From Bradyrhizobium sp. 200 (GTDB lineage: Bacteria; Pseudomonadota; Alphaproteobacteria; Rhizobiales; Xanthobacteraceae), in NCBI RefSeq assembly GCF_023100945.1, contig NZ_CP064689.1, positions 5,438,001-5,502,000 of the forward strand: 64,000 nucleotides of DNA, written 5' to 3'. The notes beneath the pieces were generated by a model that was given only the letters and a program-made list of their open reading frames with translations, did not search any database and was not told where the DNA came from. Position numbers and translations under genes: made by a program. This document shows positions 1 to 12,099 of this stretch, piece by piece (position 1 is the first letter of the stretch; each line of letters opens with the position of its first letter).

Positions 1-65
1 CCAGCACGACCGCAACCCCGATGCCGGGCCTTAAGGCCACAGGCCCGGTTTCGCATGGAGTTTTG

Positions 66-563
66 ATGACCACAGGCAGCTCAAGCAACGCCGGCCCCAC
101 CCACAAGCTGGTAGAGGCAGGGATCACGCTCCTGATCGCCCTTTTCGGCGTGATCGTTATCGTCGGCAGCCTGAAGGCCGGCATCAATTGGGGAGCGGAA
201 GGCCCGCGCGCCGGCTTCTTTCCGTTCTACATCGGAATCTTTATCGTCGCTTCGAGCGGGATAAATCTGTGGAACGGATTGCGCGAAGACAATGACGCGC
301 TGTTCGCGGAATGGGGACAGCTTCGCCAGGTGATGAGCGTCGTCGTTCCGACCGCGATCTATGTCGGCGCCATGCCGTTCACCGGGCTGTATCTCGCTTC
401 GATCGTCTTCATTGCATGGTTCATGCGATGGCTGGGCAAGTATCCCTGGCTAACCGTGCTGGCGGTCTCGCTCGGCATGCCCATCGTCACCTACTTCATT
501 TTCGAGCGCTGGTTTCTGGTTCCCCTTCCCAAGGGACCGGTCGAAGAGTGGCTCGGTCTTTAA
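66..563 (+). CDS. tctB: TctB family tripartite tricarboxylate transporter small membrane subunit
   Basis: Small four-helix membrane subunit of a tripartite tricarboxylate transporter (TTT), which works with a periplasmic TctC receptor and the large TctA permease to import carboxylates. The 165-residue product has hydrophobic segments near residues 20-40, 60-75, 105-125 and 128-150, the usual TctB layout. The ATG at 66 is chosen over an upstream in-frame ATG at 21 because GGAG lies five bases before it. tctA follows after 27 bases, so the two are co-transcribed. No TctC gene is visible; it may lie upstream of the window. Substrate cannot be told from the sequence. Confidence 0.88.
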   Translation: MTTGSSSNAGPTHKLVEAGITLLIALFGVIVIVGSLKAGINWGAEGPRAGFFPFYIGIFIVASSGINLWNGLREDNDALFAEWGQLRQVMSVVVPTAIYVGAMPFTGLYLASIVFIAWFMRWLGKYPWLTVLAVSLGMPIVTYFIFERWFLVPLPKGPVEEWLGL

Positions 564-590
564 ATTACTCGCAGCGTCAGGATCTCGGGG

Positions 591-2090
591 ATGGAAGAAC
601 TCGTCAATCTGTTTCACGGCTTTGCGATTGCGTTGCAGCCCTTCAACATCATGGTGATGGTGCTCGGCATCGTGCTCGGCGTTTTGATCGGTGTGCTTCC
701 GGGACTGGGTGGAGCCAATGGCGTGGCGATCCTGCTGCCGCTGACGTTCAGCATGCCGCCGACATCGGCCATCATCATGCTGTCCTGTATCTATTGGGGC
801 GCGTTGTTTGGCGGAGCCATCACCTCGATTCTATTCAACATACCAGGCGAGCCATGGTCGGTCGCGACGACGTTCGACGGCTACCCGATGGCGCAGAAGG
901 GCAAGGCCGGCGAAGCTTTGACGGCGGCCTTCACCTCGTCGTTCGTCGGCGCCCTGTTCGCCGTGATCATGATCACGCTGGTCGCGCCGCTGGTCGCGAG
1001 CTTTGCGCTGCAATTCGGGCCAGCCGAGAAATTCGCAGTCTATTTTCTGGCGTTCTGCAGTTTTGTCGGCTTGAGCAAGGAGCCGCCTTTCAAAACCATT
1101 GCGGCAATGATGATCGGCTTTGCGCTTGCCGCCGTCGGCCTCGACTCCATCACCGGGCAGCTACGGCTGACATTCGGCGTTACCCATCTGCTCAACGGGT
1201 TCGATTTCCTCATCGCTGTCATCGGGCTGTTCGGCATCGGCGAGATCCTGCTGACGATGGAAGAAGGGCTCGCCTTCCGCGGCGGCAACGCCAAGATCAA
1301 TTTGCGGGTTGTGCTGCAGACCTGGAAGGAGTTGCCGGCCTACTGGATCACCTCATTGCGCTCCTGCCTGATCGGCTGCTGGATGGGCATTACGCCTGCC
1401 GGTGCAACGCCCGCATCGTTCATGAGCTACGGCATCGCCAAGCGCGTGGCGAAGAACGGCAGCAATTTCGGCAAGGGAGAAATCGAAGGCGTGGTCGCGC
1501 CGGAGACCGCGGCGCACGCCGCCGGCACCGCGGCGCTGCTGCCGATGTTGTCGCTCGGCGTGCCGGGTTCTCCGACCGCGGCAGTGTTGCTCGGCGGCCT
1601 CTTGATCTGGGGCCTGCAGCCCGGACCGATGCTGTTTGTCGAACAGAAGGAATTCGTCTGGGGTCTGATCGCCTCGATGTATCTCGGCAATCTCGTCGGC
1701 CTGATCGTCGTGTTGACCTGCGTGCCTGTCTTCGCGGCCATCCTGCGCGTCCCCTTCAGCATCATCGCGCCGCTCATCCTGGTGCTGTGCGCGATCGGCG
1801 CCTATTCGGTTCACAGTTCAACGTTCGACGTGGTGTTGATGCTGGTGTTCGGCGTGATCGGCTACCTCCTGAAGAAGTGCAATTACCCCCTCGCCCCGCT
1901 GGTGCTGGCCATCGTGCTCGGTGACAAGGCGGAAGAGGCATTCCGTCAGTCGCTGCTGGGATCCCAGGGATCGCTGGGCATCTTCTTCTCCAACACGCTG
2001 GTCAGCACGATCATGATCCTGGGATTGATTGCGCTGTTCTGGTCGGTGATCCAGCAGGGCTATACCCGCTTGCGCGGCGCCCCTGCGTAA
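591..2090 (+). CDS. tctA: TctA family tripartite tricarboxylate transporter permease
   Basis: Large permease of the TTT system. The 499-residue length and the repeated hydrophobic blocks with glycine/proline-rich motifs (GVLPGLGGANGVA near residue 40, GITPAGATPASFMSYG near 265, LGVPGSPTAAVLLG near 320) are typical of TctA. It starts at ATG 591, directly behind tctB, and is followed by a strong terminator, so the visible transcription unit is tctB-tctA. It would sit in the inner membrane and carry the substrate delivered by a periplasmic receptor. Substrate is unassigned; family members move citrate, tartrate, aromatic acids and related carboxylates. Confidence 0.92.
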   Translation: MEELVNLFHGFAIALQPFNIMVMVLGIVLGVLIGVLPGLGGANGVAILLPLTFSMPPTSAIIMLSCIYWGALFGGAITSILFNIPGEPWSVATTFDGYPMAQKGKAGEALTAAFTSSFVGALFAVIMITLVAPLVASFALQFGPAEKFAVYFLAFCSFVGLSKEPPFKTIAAMMIGFALAAVGLDSITGQLRLTFGVTHLLNGFDFLIAVIGLFGIGEILLTMEEGLAFRGGNAKINLRVVLQTWKELPAYWITSLRSCLIGCWMGITPAGATPASFMSYGIAKRVAKNGSNFGKGEIEGVVAPETAAHAAGTAALLPMLSLGVPGSPTAAVLLGGLLIWGLQPGPMLFVEQKEFVWGLIASMYLGNLVGLIVVLTCVPVFAAILRVPFSIIAPLILVLCAIGAYSVHSSTFDVVLMLVFGVIGYLLKKCNYPLAPLVLAIVLGDKAEEAFRQSLLGSQGSLGIFFSNTLVSTIMILGLIALFWSVIQQGYTRLRGAPA

Positions 2091-2125
2091 ACCGCATAAA
2101 ATCAAACATCTTTCTGTCCTAATCG

Positions 2126-2157
2126 GGGGTCGTGCTGCACAGCACGGCCCCTTTTTT
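2126..2157 (+). terminator. Rho-independent terminator after tctA
   Basis: A 12-bp stem (GGGGTCGTGCTG paired with CAGCACGGCCCC, one G-T pair) closes on a very short loop and runs straight into six T residues. It lies 36 bases after the tctA stop and is in the right orientation to end the tctBA transcript. Confidence 0.85.
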
Positions 2158-2290
2158 CACGCTTACGGCATTTTCCGTCGCGGCAAGGAATTGCGACAAC
2201 TTGTCAAGATTTCTCTTGTCTACTGGCATAACATATACCAAACTCCTCCCTCGAGCTGTCGATATCGATAGAACAGCCTATGGAGGGAAG

Positions 2291-3586
2291 ATGACGGACA
2301 CAGTGCAAGGAGCGGCAGCCCCTGTGGCGGCCCGAGTCAGCGACACCTACCGCTGGACGCAATTGGCCATCGGCGTGCTCGCGATGGTGATGATCGCCAA
2401 CTACCAATATGGCTGGACTTTCTTCGTCCCCGACATCCAGAAGAAATTCGGATGGGATCGCGCTTCGATCCAGTGGGCATTTACGCTGTTCGTGCTGTTC
2501 GAGACCTGGCTGGTGCCGGTCGAAGGCTGGTTCGTCGATAAATACGGCCCGCGCGTCGTCGTCCTCGTCGGCGGCATCCTCTGCGCCGTCGGATGGGCGA
2601 TCAACGCCCAGGCGACTTCGCTCAACGGATTCTATCTCGGCATGATCATCGCAGGCATCGGCGCCGGTGGCGTCTACGGCACCTGCGTCGGCAACGCGCT
2701 GAAATGGTTTCCCGACAAGCGCGGCCTTGCTGCCGGCATCACCGCCGCCGGATTCGGCGCGGGCTCGGCGCTGACGGTCGCGCCGATCCAGGCGATGATC
2801 AAGGACTCCGGCTTCCAGACCACCTTCCTCTATTTCGGTCTCGGCCAGGGCATCATCATCGTGATCCTCGCCTTCCTGATGTTCTCGCCCAAAGCAGGAC
2901 AGGTGCCTGCGGTGACGCAGAACGCCAACATCATCCAGAGCCGGCGCAACTATCAGCCGACCGAGGTCATTCGTCAGCCGATCTTCTGGCTGATGTATTT
3001 CATGTTCGTGATCGTCGGCGCCGGCGGATTGATGGTCACCGCCAACCTCAAGCCGATCGCGGTGGACTGGAAAGTCGACAGCGTGCCGGTCACGCTGATG
3101 GCGGTGACGATGACGGCAGTGACGTTCGCGGCCACCATCGATCGCGTCCTCAACGGCCTGACCCGTCCCTTCTTCGGCTGGGTCTCGGACATGATCGGGC
3201 GCGAGAACACCATGTTCATCGCGTTCGGCATGGAAGGCATCGGCATCTGGGGCCTGTACATGCTGGGCCACGATCCGGTGTGGTTCGTGCTGCTGTCGGG
3301 CTTCGTGTTCTTCGCCTGGGGCGAGATCTACTCGCTCTTCCCGTCGACCTGCACCGATACGTTCGGCGCGAAGTTCGCGACCACCAATGCCGGCCTGCTC
3401 TACACGGCAAAGGGCACCGCAGCGCTGCTGGTGCCGGTAGCGAACTACATGCAGCAGTCTTCGGGCACGTGGGACACCGTGTTCATCGTCGCGGCCGGTG
3501 CGAATATCCTCGCCTCCCTGCTGGCGATCGCGGTGCTCAAGCCCTGGCGCAAGGTGGTGGTCGCCAAATCGCAGATTGCCGCCTGA
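2291..3586 (+). CDS. MFS transporter, oxalate/formate antiporter-like
   Basis: Twelve-helix major facilitator protein of 431 residues. The N-terminal half carries the tandem DKYGPR loop (near residue 85) seen between helices 2 and 3 of MFS proteins, and the overall sequence resembles the oxalate:formate antiporter (OxlT) group, including a long cytoplasmic central loop and a GRENTMF-type loop after helix 8. It would exchange small carboxylates across the inner membrane. ATG 2291 is chosen because GGAGGGAAG immediately precedes it; the longer reading frame upstream runs through the tctA terminator. A convincing terminator follows. The true substrate is uncertain, as many OxlT-like carriers in rhizobia are uncharacterised. 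Confidence 0.85.
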   Translation: MTDTVQGAAAPVAARVSDTYRWTQLAIGVLAMVMIANYQYGWTFFVPDIQKKFGWDRASIQWAFTLFVLFETWLVPVEGWFVDKYGPRVVVLVGGILCAVGWAINAQATSLNGFYLGMIIAGIGAGGVYGTCVGNALKWFPDKRGLAAGITAAGFGAGSALTVAPIQAMIKDSGFQTTFLYFGLGQGIIIVILAFLMFSPKAGQVPAVTQNANIIQSRRNYQPTEVIRQPIFWLMYFMFVIVGAGGLMVTANLKPIAVDWKVDSVPVTLMAVTMTAVTFAATIDRVLNGLTRPFFGWVSDMIGRENTMFIAFGMEGIGIWGLYMLGHDPVWFVLLSGFVFFAWGEIYSLFPSTCTDTFGAKFATTNAGLLYTAKGTAALLVPVANYMQQSSGTWDTVFIVAAGANILASLLAIAVLKPWRKVVVAKSQIAA

Positions 3587-3615
3587 TCCGAACCGGATCG
3601 GTTGCTCGAACGAAG

Positions 3616-3650
3616 CGCGCTCATCCTCCGGGATGGGCGCGTTTTTCTTT
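3616..3650 (+). terminator. Rho-independent terminator after the MFS gene
   Basis: CGCGCTCATCC pairs with GGATGGGCGCG (one G-T pair) around a TCCG loop and is followed by TTTTTCTTT. It begins about 30 bases after the MFS stop codon. Confidence 0.85.
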
Positions 3651-3859
3651 GCTTGGACGGCCTCTGGTATACCTGATGTCTTTTCAGACCTCCCCTGGAA
3701 CGCTCCCCCTCTTCGGGTCGGAAGGGCATCACTTCAAGAACGTCAGCAATACTGCCTATTTATCTTCGCCCCGGCGCAAGATTTCCAACACGACACGTGT
3801 TGACAATTGGCATTATGTATACCAGAATTAAGGTAATAACTCACCCCAAGGAGGTTGCC

Positions 3860-4291
3860 ATGCAAGTCGGAGATATCCTGCGCAAGAAAACCGCCCGTGT
3901 CGCAACGGTCCGCATGAACGAGACCGTCGCCATTGCCGCGCAACTGATGCGCTCCAGCAATATCAGCGCGCTGGTCGTCAAGGACGTCGTTCGCACCGAA
4001 GGCAACACCGCCGTGGGCATGTTCACGGAGCGCGACGTCGTTCGCGCAATTGCCGCACATGGCGCAGCCGGCGTGAACATGCGCGTTTCGCAATTCATTT
4101 CGGTGCAGCAGCTCGTCTCCTGCACGTCGACGGATACGCTCGAGCATGTCCGTCACCTCATGAGCAAGCATCACATCCGTCACGTGCCTGTGATCGACAA
4201 TTACAGCCTGATCGGCGTCATCAGCATTCGCGACATCTTCAACGCGTTCGATGACGAAGCAACGCCCTTCAACCTGGCCGCGTCGGCTTGA
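3860..4291 (+). CDS. CBS-domain pair protein
   Basis: A 143-residue soluble protein made of two CBS motifs (about residues 8-65 and 75-135). Such stand-alone CBS pairs bind adenine nucleotides and act as energy or redox sensors. Visible signatures are the VATVRMNETV opening, the GMFTERDVVRAIA end of the first repeat and the HVPVIDNYSLIGVISIRDI end of the second. The start at 3860 follows AAGGAGG with a six-base spacer, which beats the earlier ATG codons at 3797 and 3815. It is a single-gene unit between a terminator and an unrelated gene. Partner protein unknown. Confidence 0.88.
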   Translation: MQVGDILRKKTARVATVRMNETVAIAAQLMRSSNISALVVKDVVRTEGNTAVGMFTERDVVRAIAAHGAAGVNMRVSQFISVQQLVSCTSTDTLEHVRHLMSKHHIRHVPVIDNYSLIGVISIRDIFNAFDDEATPFNLAASA

Positions 4292-4450
4292 CCCGTCGCC
4301 TCGAACTCCGCCGGCATTCCTTGGGGTTGCACTCCCCGGGAAGACGGTATCGCACCGCAAATTCGGCTTAACTCCTGTCGCAAAAGCAGGCGCTCGTAAA
4401 CCCGCGCCGGAGTAGTGGCGCGCCGGAAAGCATCATCTGTGGGAGGGCGC

Positions 4451-5539
4451 ATGGCGCGTGACATTCTGATCCTTGGAGCCTCGTACGGCTCATTGCTGGC
4501 GACAAAGCTTTTGATGGCGGGTCACAACGTGACCCTGGTTTGCCGGAAGCAGACGGCAAACCTCATCAATCGCGACGGCACCGAAGTTCGTATCAAGCTG
4601 CGCGACGAGGCGACCCACCGGCCGATCTTCTCGCGCGGCCTGCCTGGAATCCTCGACGCGGTCGAGCCCGCCGATGTCGACCCTTCCCGCTACGATCTGG
4701 TTGGCCTTGCGATGCAGGAACCGCAATACGCTGCTCCCGCGATGCGGCTTCTAATGATCAAAATCGCCGAAGCGAAGCTGCCTTGCCTTTCGATCATGAA
4801 CATGCCCCCTCTGCCCTATCTCAAGCGCATCCCGGCCCTTGCGGAAATGGAGTTGGAGAAGGCCTATACCAACGCTGCGGTATGGGATCGGTTTGAGCCA
4901 GGCCTGGTGTCGCTCTGCTCTCCGGATCCGCAGGCCTTCCGTCCCCCAGAGGAAGCGGCGAATGTTCTTCACGTCGGCTTGCCGACAAACTTCAAGGCCG
5001 CGTCATTTGCGGACGAGAAGCACAATCTGCTGCTTCGAGAGCTGGAAGCCGACATCGATGCGGTGAAGCTGGATGGACAGGACGTTCCGGTGAAACTCAA
5101 GGTGTTCGGTTCGATGTTCGTTCCTCTGGCGAAATGGTCGATGCTGCTGACAGGCAATTACCGCTGCATCACGCCGCACGAGCCGCGATCGATCCGCGAC
5201 GCGGTGCATACCGACATCAATCTCTCGCAGTCGATCTATGACCATGTCGATGCCGTCGCCCAGCGCCTTGGCGCCGATCCCTGCGATCAGGTACCTTTCG
5301 AGAAATATGCCAAGGCAGCGGAAAGTCTTCTCAAGCCCTCCTCGGCAGCCCGGGCGGTCGCCGGCGGCGCGCCTTCCATCGAACGGGTCGACCTGCTGGT
5401 GAAGCTGATTTCGCATCAGCTTGGCGCACCCAATGCCGAAATCGACCGTACGGTCCAGATCGTCAATCAGAAACTGAATGAGAGCATCGGGGCGGACGGT
5501 TCCGGCGCACGGCGATGTGCTCCAATCGCCGTGACGTAG
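4451..5539 (+). CDS. Ketopantoate reductase-like (PanE/ApbA N-terminal domain) protein
   Basis: A 362-residue protein with an N-terminal Rossmann fold: ILILGASYGSLLATKLLMAGHNVTLVCR, written here as the family shows it in pieces, has the glycine turn GASYGS rather than the usual GAGAIG. This places it in the ApbA/PanE_N family, which binds NADP(H). The C-terminal half does not match canonical PanE closely, so ketopantoate reduction should not be assumed; NAD(P)-dependent reductase or opine-dehydrogenase-like activity is possible. ATG 4451 follows GGGAGGGCGC; an earlier ATG at 4415 lacks a ribosome site. The neighbouring DUF459 gene converges on it. Confidence 0.68.
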   Translation: MARDILILGASYGSLLATKLLMAGHNVTLVCRKQTANLINRDGTEVRIKLRDEATHRPIFSRGLPGILDAVEPADVDPSRYDLVGLAMQEPQYAAPAMRLLMIKIAEAKLPCLSIMNMPPLPYLKRIPALAEMELEKAYTNAAVWDRFEPGLVSLCSPDPQAFRPPEEAANVLHVGLPTNFKAASFADEKHNLLLRELEADIDAVKLDGQDVPVKLKVFGSMFVPLAKWSMLLTGNYRCITPHEPRSIRDAVHTDINLSQSIYDHVDAVAQRLGADPCDQVPFEKYAKAAESLLKPSSAARAVAGGAPSIERVDLLVKLISHQLGAPNAEIDRTVQIVNQKLNESIGADGSGARRCAPIAVT

Positions 5540-5657
5540 AGCCTTGGCGGTTCTCGGTTCGGATGAACCAGAAGGGACTCTGGTCTCCACTTTCGACGCG
5601 TTTGTCTTGGGCGAAGCGGTGGCCCCGTCATCACCGCAGGCATCGATTTGGCGCGCG

Positions 5658-8612
<2,955 letters not shown>

Positions 8613-8642
8613 GCGACTCGCGCGCGCCGCAAGCTCGCTTCA

Positions 8643-8772
8643 CCTCTCCCGCTTGCGGGGGAGGTCGGATCGCATCGGAAGATGCGATCCGGGTGGGGGA
8701 AACTCTCTCCACACCAACAGTATAACTCGCGGCGCCACCCCCACCCCAGCCCTCCTCCGCAAGCGGGAGAGG
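8643..8772. repeat. Interspersed intergenic hairpin element (rhizobial type)
   Basis: The outer arms CCTCTCCCGCTTGCGG (8643-8658) and its complement (8757-8772) enclose an inner hairpin, GGATCGCATC / GATGCGATCC at 8667-8690. Such nested palindromes with CCTCTCCCGC tips recur in Bradyrhizobium-type intergenic regions. It fills almost the entire gap between two co-directional genes. Confidence 0.75.
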
Positions 8773-8794
8773 GAGCAGAAAAAGAGAAGAGCCC

Positions 8795-9763
8795 ATGAAA
8801 GCCTATGTCTACGGCGCCAACGGTGCCGAAATCGCCGAAATTGCAAAACCTTCGCCGAAGGGCACGCAGGTGCTGGTCAAGGTCCATGCCTGCGGCCTCA
8901 ACCGCGCCGATCTCGGCATGACCAAGGGCCACGTGCATGGCGCGGCCGGCGGCGTCGGCACGGTGCTCGGCATGGAATGGGCCGGCGAAGTCGCCGGGCT
9001 TGGCCCGGACGCCAAGGGCGTCAAGGTCGGCGACAAGATCATGGGCTCGGGCGGCGCGGCGTTTGCCGAATATACGCTGGCCGATCATGGCCGGCTGTTC
9101 CGCGCGCCCTCGAACATGAATTTCGAGGAGGCCGCCACCCTCCCCGTTGCGCTCGCCACCATGCACAACGCGGTCGTGACCAACGGCGCGCTGCAGGCGG
9201 GCCAGACCGTCCTGATCCAGGGCGCCAGCTCCGGTGTCGGCCTGATGGCGATGCAGATCGCAAAGTTCAAGGGCGCAAAACTCGTGATCGGCTCGTCTAC
9301 GGATGCGATGCGCCGCGGGCGGCTGAAGGAGTTCGGCGCCGATCTCGCGATCGATTCCAGTGATCCCGGCTGGGTCGACCAGGTGCTGAAAGCGACCGGC
9401 GGCGAAGGCGTCGACCTGATCGTCGACCAGGTTTCCGGCAAGGTCGCAAACCAGAATCTTGCCGCGACCAAGGTCAAGGGCCGCATCGTCAATGTCGGCC
9501 GGCTCGGCGGCACCCACGCCGATTTCAATTTCGACCTGCACGCCGCCCGCCGCATCAACTATATCGGCGTCACCTTCCGCACCCGCACCATCGAGGAAGT
9601 CCGCGAGATCTTCGACGAGGTTCGCAAAGACATCTGGCCGGCGGTGGAATCCCGAAAACTGCAACTGCCGATCGACAAGGTCTATCCGTTCGCCGAGATC
9701 GGAAAAGCGTTCGATCACATGGAAGCCAACAAGCACCTCGGCAAGATCGTGGTGGCGCTGTAG
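8795..9763 (+). CDS. Zinc-less MDR-family quinone oxidoreductase-like enzyme
   Basis: A 322-residue medium-chain dehydrogenase/reductase. The GroES-like N-terminal domain has the CGLNRADLGMTKG motif typical of NADPH:quinone oxidoreductases, which lack catalytic zinc ligands. The Rossmann domain carries the nucleotide-binding turn QGASSGVGLMAMQIAK near residues 143-158. It would reduce quinones or enone substrates with NADPH in the cytoplasm. The start at 8795 lies after a purine-rich GAAGAG. The SMP-30 gene begins three bases after the stop, so the two are translated from one message. The substrate is not evident. Confidence 0.9.
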   Translation: MKAYVYGANGAEIAEIAKPSPKGTQVLVKVHACGLNRADLGMTKGHVHGAAGGVGTVLGMEWAGEVAGLGPDAKGVKVGDKIMGSGGAAFAEYTLADHGRLFRAPSNMNFEEAATLPVALATMHNAVVTNGALQAGQTVLIQGASSGVGLMAMQIAKFKGAKLVIGSSTDAMRRGRLKEFGADLAIDSSDPGWVDQVLKATGGEGVDLIVDQVSGKVANQNLAATKVKGRIVNVGRLGGTHADFNFDLHAARRINYIGVTFRTRTIEEVREIFDEVRKDIWPAVESRKLQLPIDKVYPFAEIGKAFDHMEANKHLGKIVVAL

Positions 9764-9766
9764 CCG

Positions 9767-10606
9767 ATGACGCTGCAATGCGTGCTCGACGGCGGACGCT
9801 ATTTCGAGGGGCCGCGCTGGCATGCCGGCCGGCTCTGGTTCGTCGACTGCTTCGATCGGACGCTGCTCAGCCTCGCCCCCTCCGGCGAGCGCGAGCAGCA
9901 CGCGAAATTCGACGACACGCCCTGCGGCACAGGCATTTTGCCGGACGGACGGCTCATCGTCCTGACGATGTACCGCAAGCGCCTGATGACCTATGCGGGC
10001 GGCCAGCTTTCGCCTTACGCCGACCTGTCAGGGATCGCGGCCGGCACGATCGACGACATGATCATCGACGGGCAGGGGCGCGCCTATGTCGGCGATCTCG
10101 GCTTCGACATGCCGCCGCCGCCCGACCGCGGCGCTCCCGGCCGCATCATTCTGGTGATGCCGGGCGGCGCGGCGCGCGTCGTCGCCGAAGGATTGCGGTT
10201 TCCCAACGGCATTGCCGTATCGAGCGACCATCGCCGGCTCGTCGTGGCCGAAATGGATGGCGCCTGCCTCGCCGATTACGACATCGAGCCGAACGGCGAC
10301 CTGAAGTTTCGTGGCCGCTTCGGAAGCATGAAGTCTCCCGATGGCATCTGCCTCGACCGGGAAGGCGCCGTGTGGGTCGCAGCCTTTGAAGAAGACGCCT
10401 TCATTCGCCTCGACGCCGGCGGGCGCGAATTGCAGCGCATCGAAGTCCCCGGCCGCCGCGCCCTCGCCTGCGTCCTCGGCGGGCCCGAACGGCGGACACT
10501 TTTCTGCCTGAGCGCAGCGACATCCTACGAAGAACTCCGGCAACGCAAATCGTCCGCGCGGATCGACGTGGTTGATGTCGAAATTGCCGGCGCGGGTTAT
10601 CCCTGA
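9767..10606 (+). CDS. SMP-30/gluconolactonase/LRE-like beta-propeller protein
   Basis: A 279-residue six-bladed beta-propeller of the SMP-30/Gluconolactonase family, which hydrolyses sugar or other lactones with a bound divalent metal. Family markers include EGPRWHAGRLWFVD near residue 13 (metal Glu), FPNGIAVSSDHRRLVVAE near 145, and SPDGICLDREGAVWVA near 187 (metal Asp in the PDG motif). The ATG is three bases downstream of the preceding stop, so it is coupled to the MDR oxidoreductase. The pairing suggests oxidation of an organic compound followed by lactone opening, but that is inference. Confidence 0.88.
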   Translation: MTLQCVLDGGRYFEGPRWHAGRLWFVDCFDRTLLSLAPSGEREQHAKFDDTPCGTGILPDGRLIVLTMYRKRLMTYAGGQLSPYADLSGIAAGTIDDMIIDGQGRAYVGDLGFDMPPPPDRGAPGRIILVMPGGAARVVAEGLRFPNGIAVSSDHRRLVVAEMDGACLADYDIEPNGDLKFRGRFGSMKSPDGICLDREGAVWVAAFEEDAFIRLDAGGRELQRIEVPGRRALACVLGGPERRTLFCLSAATSYEELRQRKSSARIDVVDVEIAGAGYP

Positions 10607-10621
10607 CGGCTGACCGCAGCT

Positions 10622-10810
10622 TCATTGCTCGAAGCGGCGAAACGCGGCTTCGACTTCGGCATCCGTTGCGAATTGGCGGCGCTTGGCTTGCGCAAGCCCT
10701 TCCAGCACGGCGGGAAGATGCGCGGGGTCGATCTCCTCCGGCTCTCTCGTATTGCTCTTACGTGCGCCTGCCAGCCCCAGCTTGCGCCCTCGGCTAATCC
10801 GTCTGATCAT
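10622..10810 (-). CDS. Small antitoxin-like protein coupled to aldo/keto reductase
   Basis: A 62-residue basic N-terminus with an acidic C-terminal helix. The tail (LAQAKRRQFATDAEVEAAFRRF) has the A-x(5)-FATDAEVEAxFxRF pattern common at the C-terminus of RelB/ParD-like antitoxins and related small proteins. Its ATG overlaps the stop of the upstream aldo/keto reductase (ATGA), so it is translationally coupled. No toxin gene is adjacent. It may be a solitary antitoxin remnant or simply an unknown small protein. Confidence 0.55.
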   Translation of the reverse strand: MIRRISRGRKLGLAGARKSNTREPEEIDPAHLPAVLEGLAQAKRRQFATDAEVEAAFRRFEQ

Positions 10811-11805
10811 CGTGCCTCGCCAGCAAACGCCTGCCGCAGCGCAGACAGCCGGTCGAGCGCAGCTTGCGGCAGCGGACCTTTCTCGGCAGCGGCGAGTGCG
10901 TCCTCGAATTGTTGCGGCGTCGCCATGCCGACCAGGATCGTGCCCATCGCCGGATGAGACAGCGCAAACCGCGTGGCGGCTTCAGTCAGGCTGGCAGCAA
11001 ACCCCTCCTCTATCAGCGGCATGAGACGGCGTGCGCGATCGATATCGGCATCGTAGCTCATCGCTGAACCGATCGGCTCAGGCGCCGGACCCGCGATCGG
11101 GTGGCGCGCGGCCGAGCCTGACAATGCGCCGCCGGCCAGCACGCGGATGCCCACGATGCCAACGCCGGCCGTCTTGGTGTGCTCGAACAGCCGTCCATAA
11201 TCCTGTGCCGGATAGTTCGTCGACAGTTCGGAAGCCGCAGATGGATTGAGCATGTTGTAGACGACCTGCGCGCTGTCGAAGACACGCGCATCGATCACCT
11301 GATGCAGCGCCGCCGTGTCGCCGAGCGCCGTCATCCCGAGGAAACGAACCTTGCCCTGCTGACGCAGGCGCTCGAACGCCGGCACCACATCGCCCAGCAC
11401 CTGCCGGACGCTGAGCGTCGATCCGCCGCCTTTTTCGGTAATCGGATTGTGCAGATGAAAGATGTCGACCCGGTCAAGCTGCAGCCGCGCCAGACTGCCT
11501 TCGAGCGATGTCCTGACCGCGTCGTCAACGCGCCCGGTCTCGCTGGCCGGCAACCGGACCTTGGTGCCGACGACCACATTGGCCGGTTTCAGCTTTTGCA
11601 AAACGCAGCCGAGGTTCTTTTCCGATTCACCATCGCCGTATTGCACCGCGGTGTCGAAGTAATTGACGCCGGCCGCAATCGCCCGCGCGATGGTCCGCTC
11701 CTGGTCGGCAGCATCGCCGCGGACCATCAATCCGCCCACCGCGCCGCAGCCAAACCCCAATACCGAGAGCTGCATTCCCGTGCGCCCAAAGACCCGCAAT
11801 TCCAT
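10807..11805 (-). CDS. Aldo/keto reductase
   Basis: A 332-residue NADPH-dependent aldo/keto reductase with an (alpha/beta)8 barrel. The catalytic tetrad is visible: Asp and Tyr in FDTAVQYGDGESE (about residues 45-57), Lys in VVGTKVRL, and His in IFHLHNP. The start at 11805 follows GGAGGGAACAGCG; the in-frame extension to 11919 has no family match. It is followed by the overlapping small antitoxin-like gene. Substrate unknown; members reduce aldehydes and ketones in the cytoplasm. Confidence 0.9.
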   Translation of the reverse strand: MELRVFGRTGMQLSVLGFGCGAVGGLMVRGDAADQERTIARAIAAGVNYFDTAVQYGDGESEKNLGCVLQKLKPANVVVGTKVRLPASETGRVDDAVRTSLEGSLARLQLDRVDIFHLHNPITEKGGGSTLSVRQVLGDVVPAFERLRQQGKVRFLGMTALGDTAALHQVIDARVFDSAQVVYNMLNPSAASELSTNYPAQDYGRLFEHTKTAGVGIVGIRVLAGGALSGSAARHPIAGPAPEPIGSAMSYDADIDRARRLMPLIEEGFAASLTEAATRFALSHPAMGTILVGMATPQQFEDALAAAEKGPLPQAALDRLSALRQAFAGEAR

Positions 11806-12099
11806 CGCTGTTCCCTCCGGCTGGCTAGAGAGATTATGCAAGGTCGAACGGCCGTTACTCAACCTTGATGTGGAGATTGCCTCTTTCGCTAATCCGCCCC
11901 GCGCGCTGAATGCGTGCATGCCATGGGTATGTCCGTAATGCCGGGAGCTCCTGCGGTTCCAGAATTAACCCGCAGCGCGGACATAAAGCTTAACAAATAA
12001 GCTTACCAAAGGGCTTCTGTTGCTTGGTTCCTCAGAGCAACTAAGCATTTAGCAGCATTTTTGCCCACCGCTCATATTCTGATTCAAGGAGCATTTGTC

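Noticed and set aside
1..65. Possible tail of an upstream gene (a frame ending at the TAA at 32-34)
   Set aside because: Only ten codons are visible and they match no recognisable protein; it could be the end of a TctC gene but this cannot be shown.
311..1924. A long plus-strand frame (537 residues) running through tctB and tctA
   Set aside because: Arg/His-rich shadow frame of the TTT genes; no family motif and no ribosome site.
2191..2240. Promoter or operator in front of the MFS gene (GACAA-C-TTGTC dyad and TGG...CCA ends)
   Set aside because: Short dyads and no -35/-10 pair at suitable spacing; too weak to call.
8716..8726. AACAGTATAAC in the repeat upstream of the MDR gene, identical to part of the zur-promoter site
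   Set aside because: Lies inside an interspersed repeat with no zinc-related gene nearby; probably coincidence.
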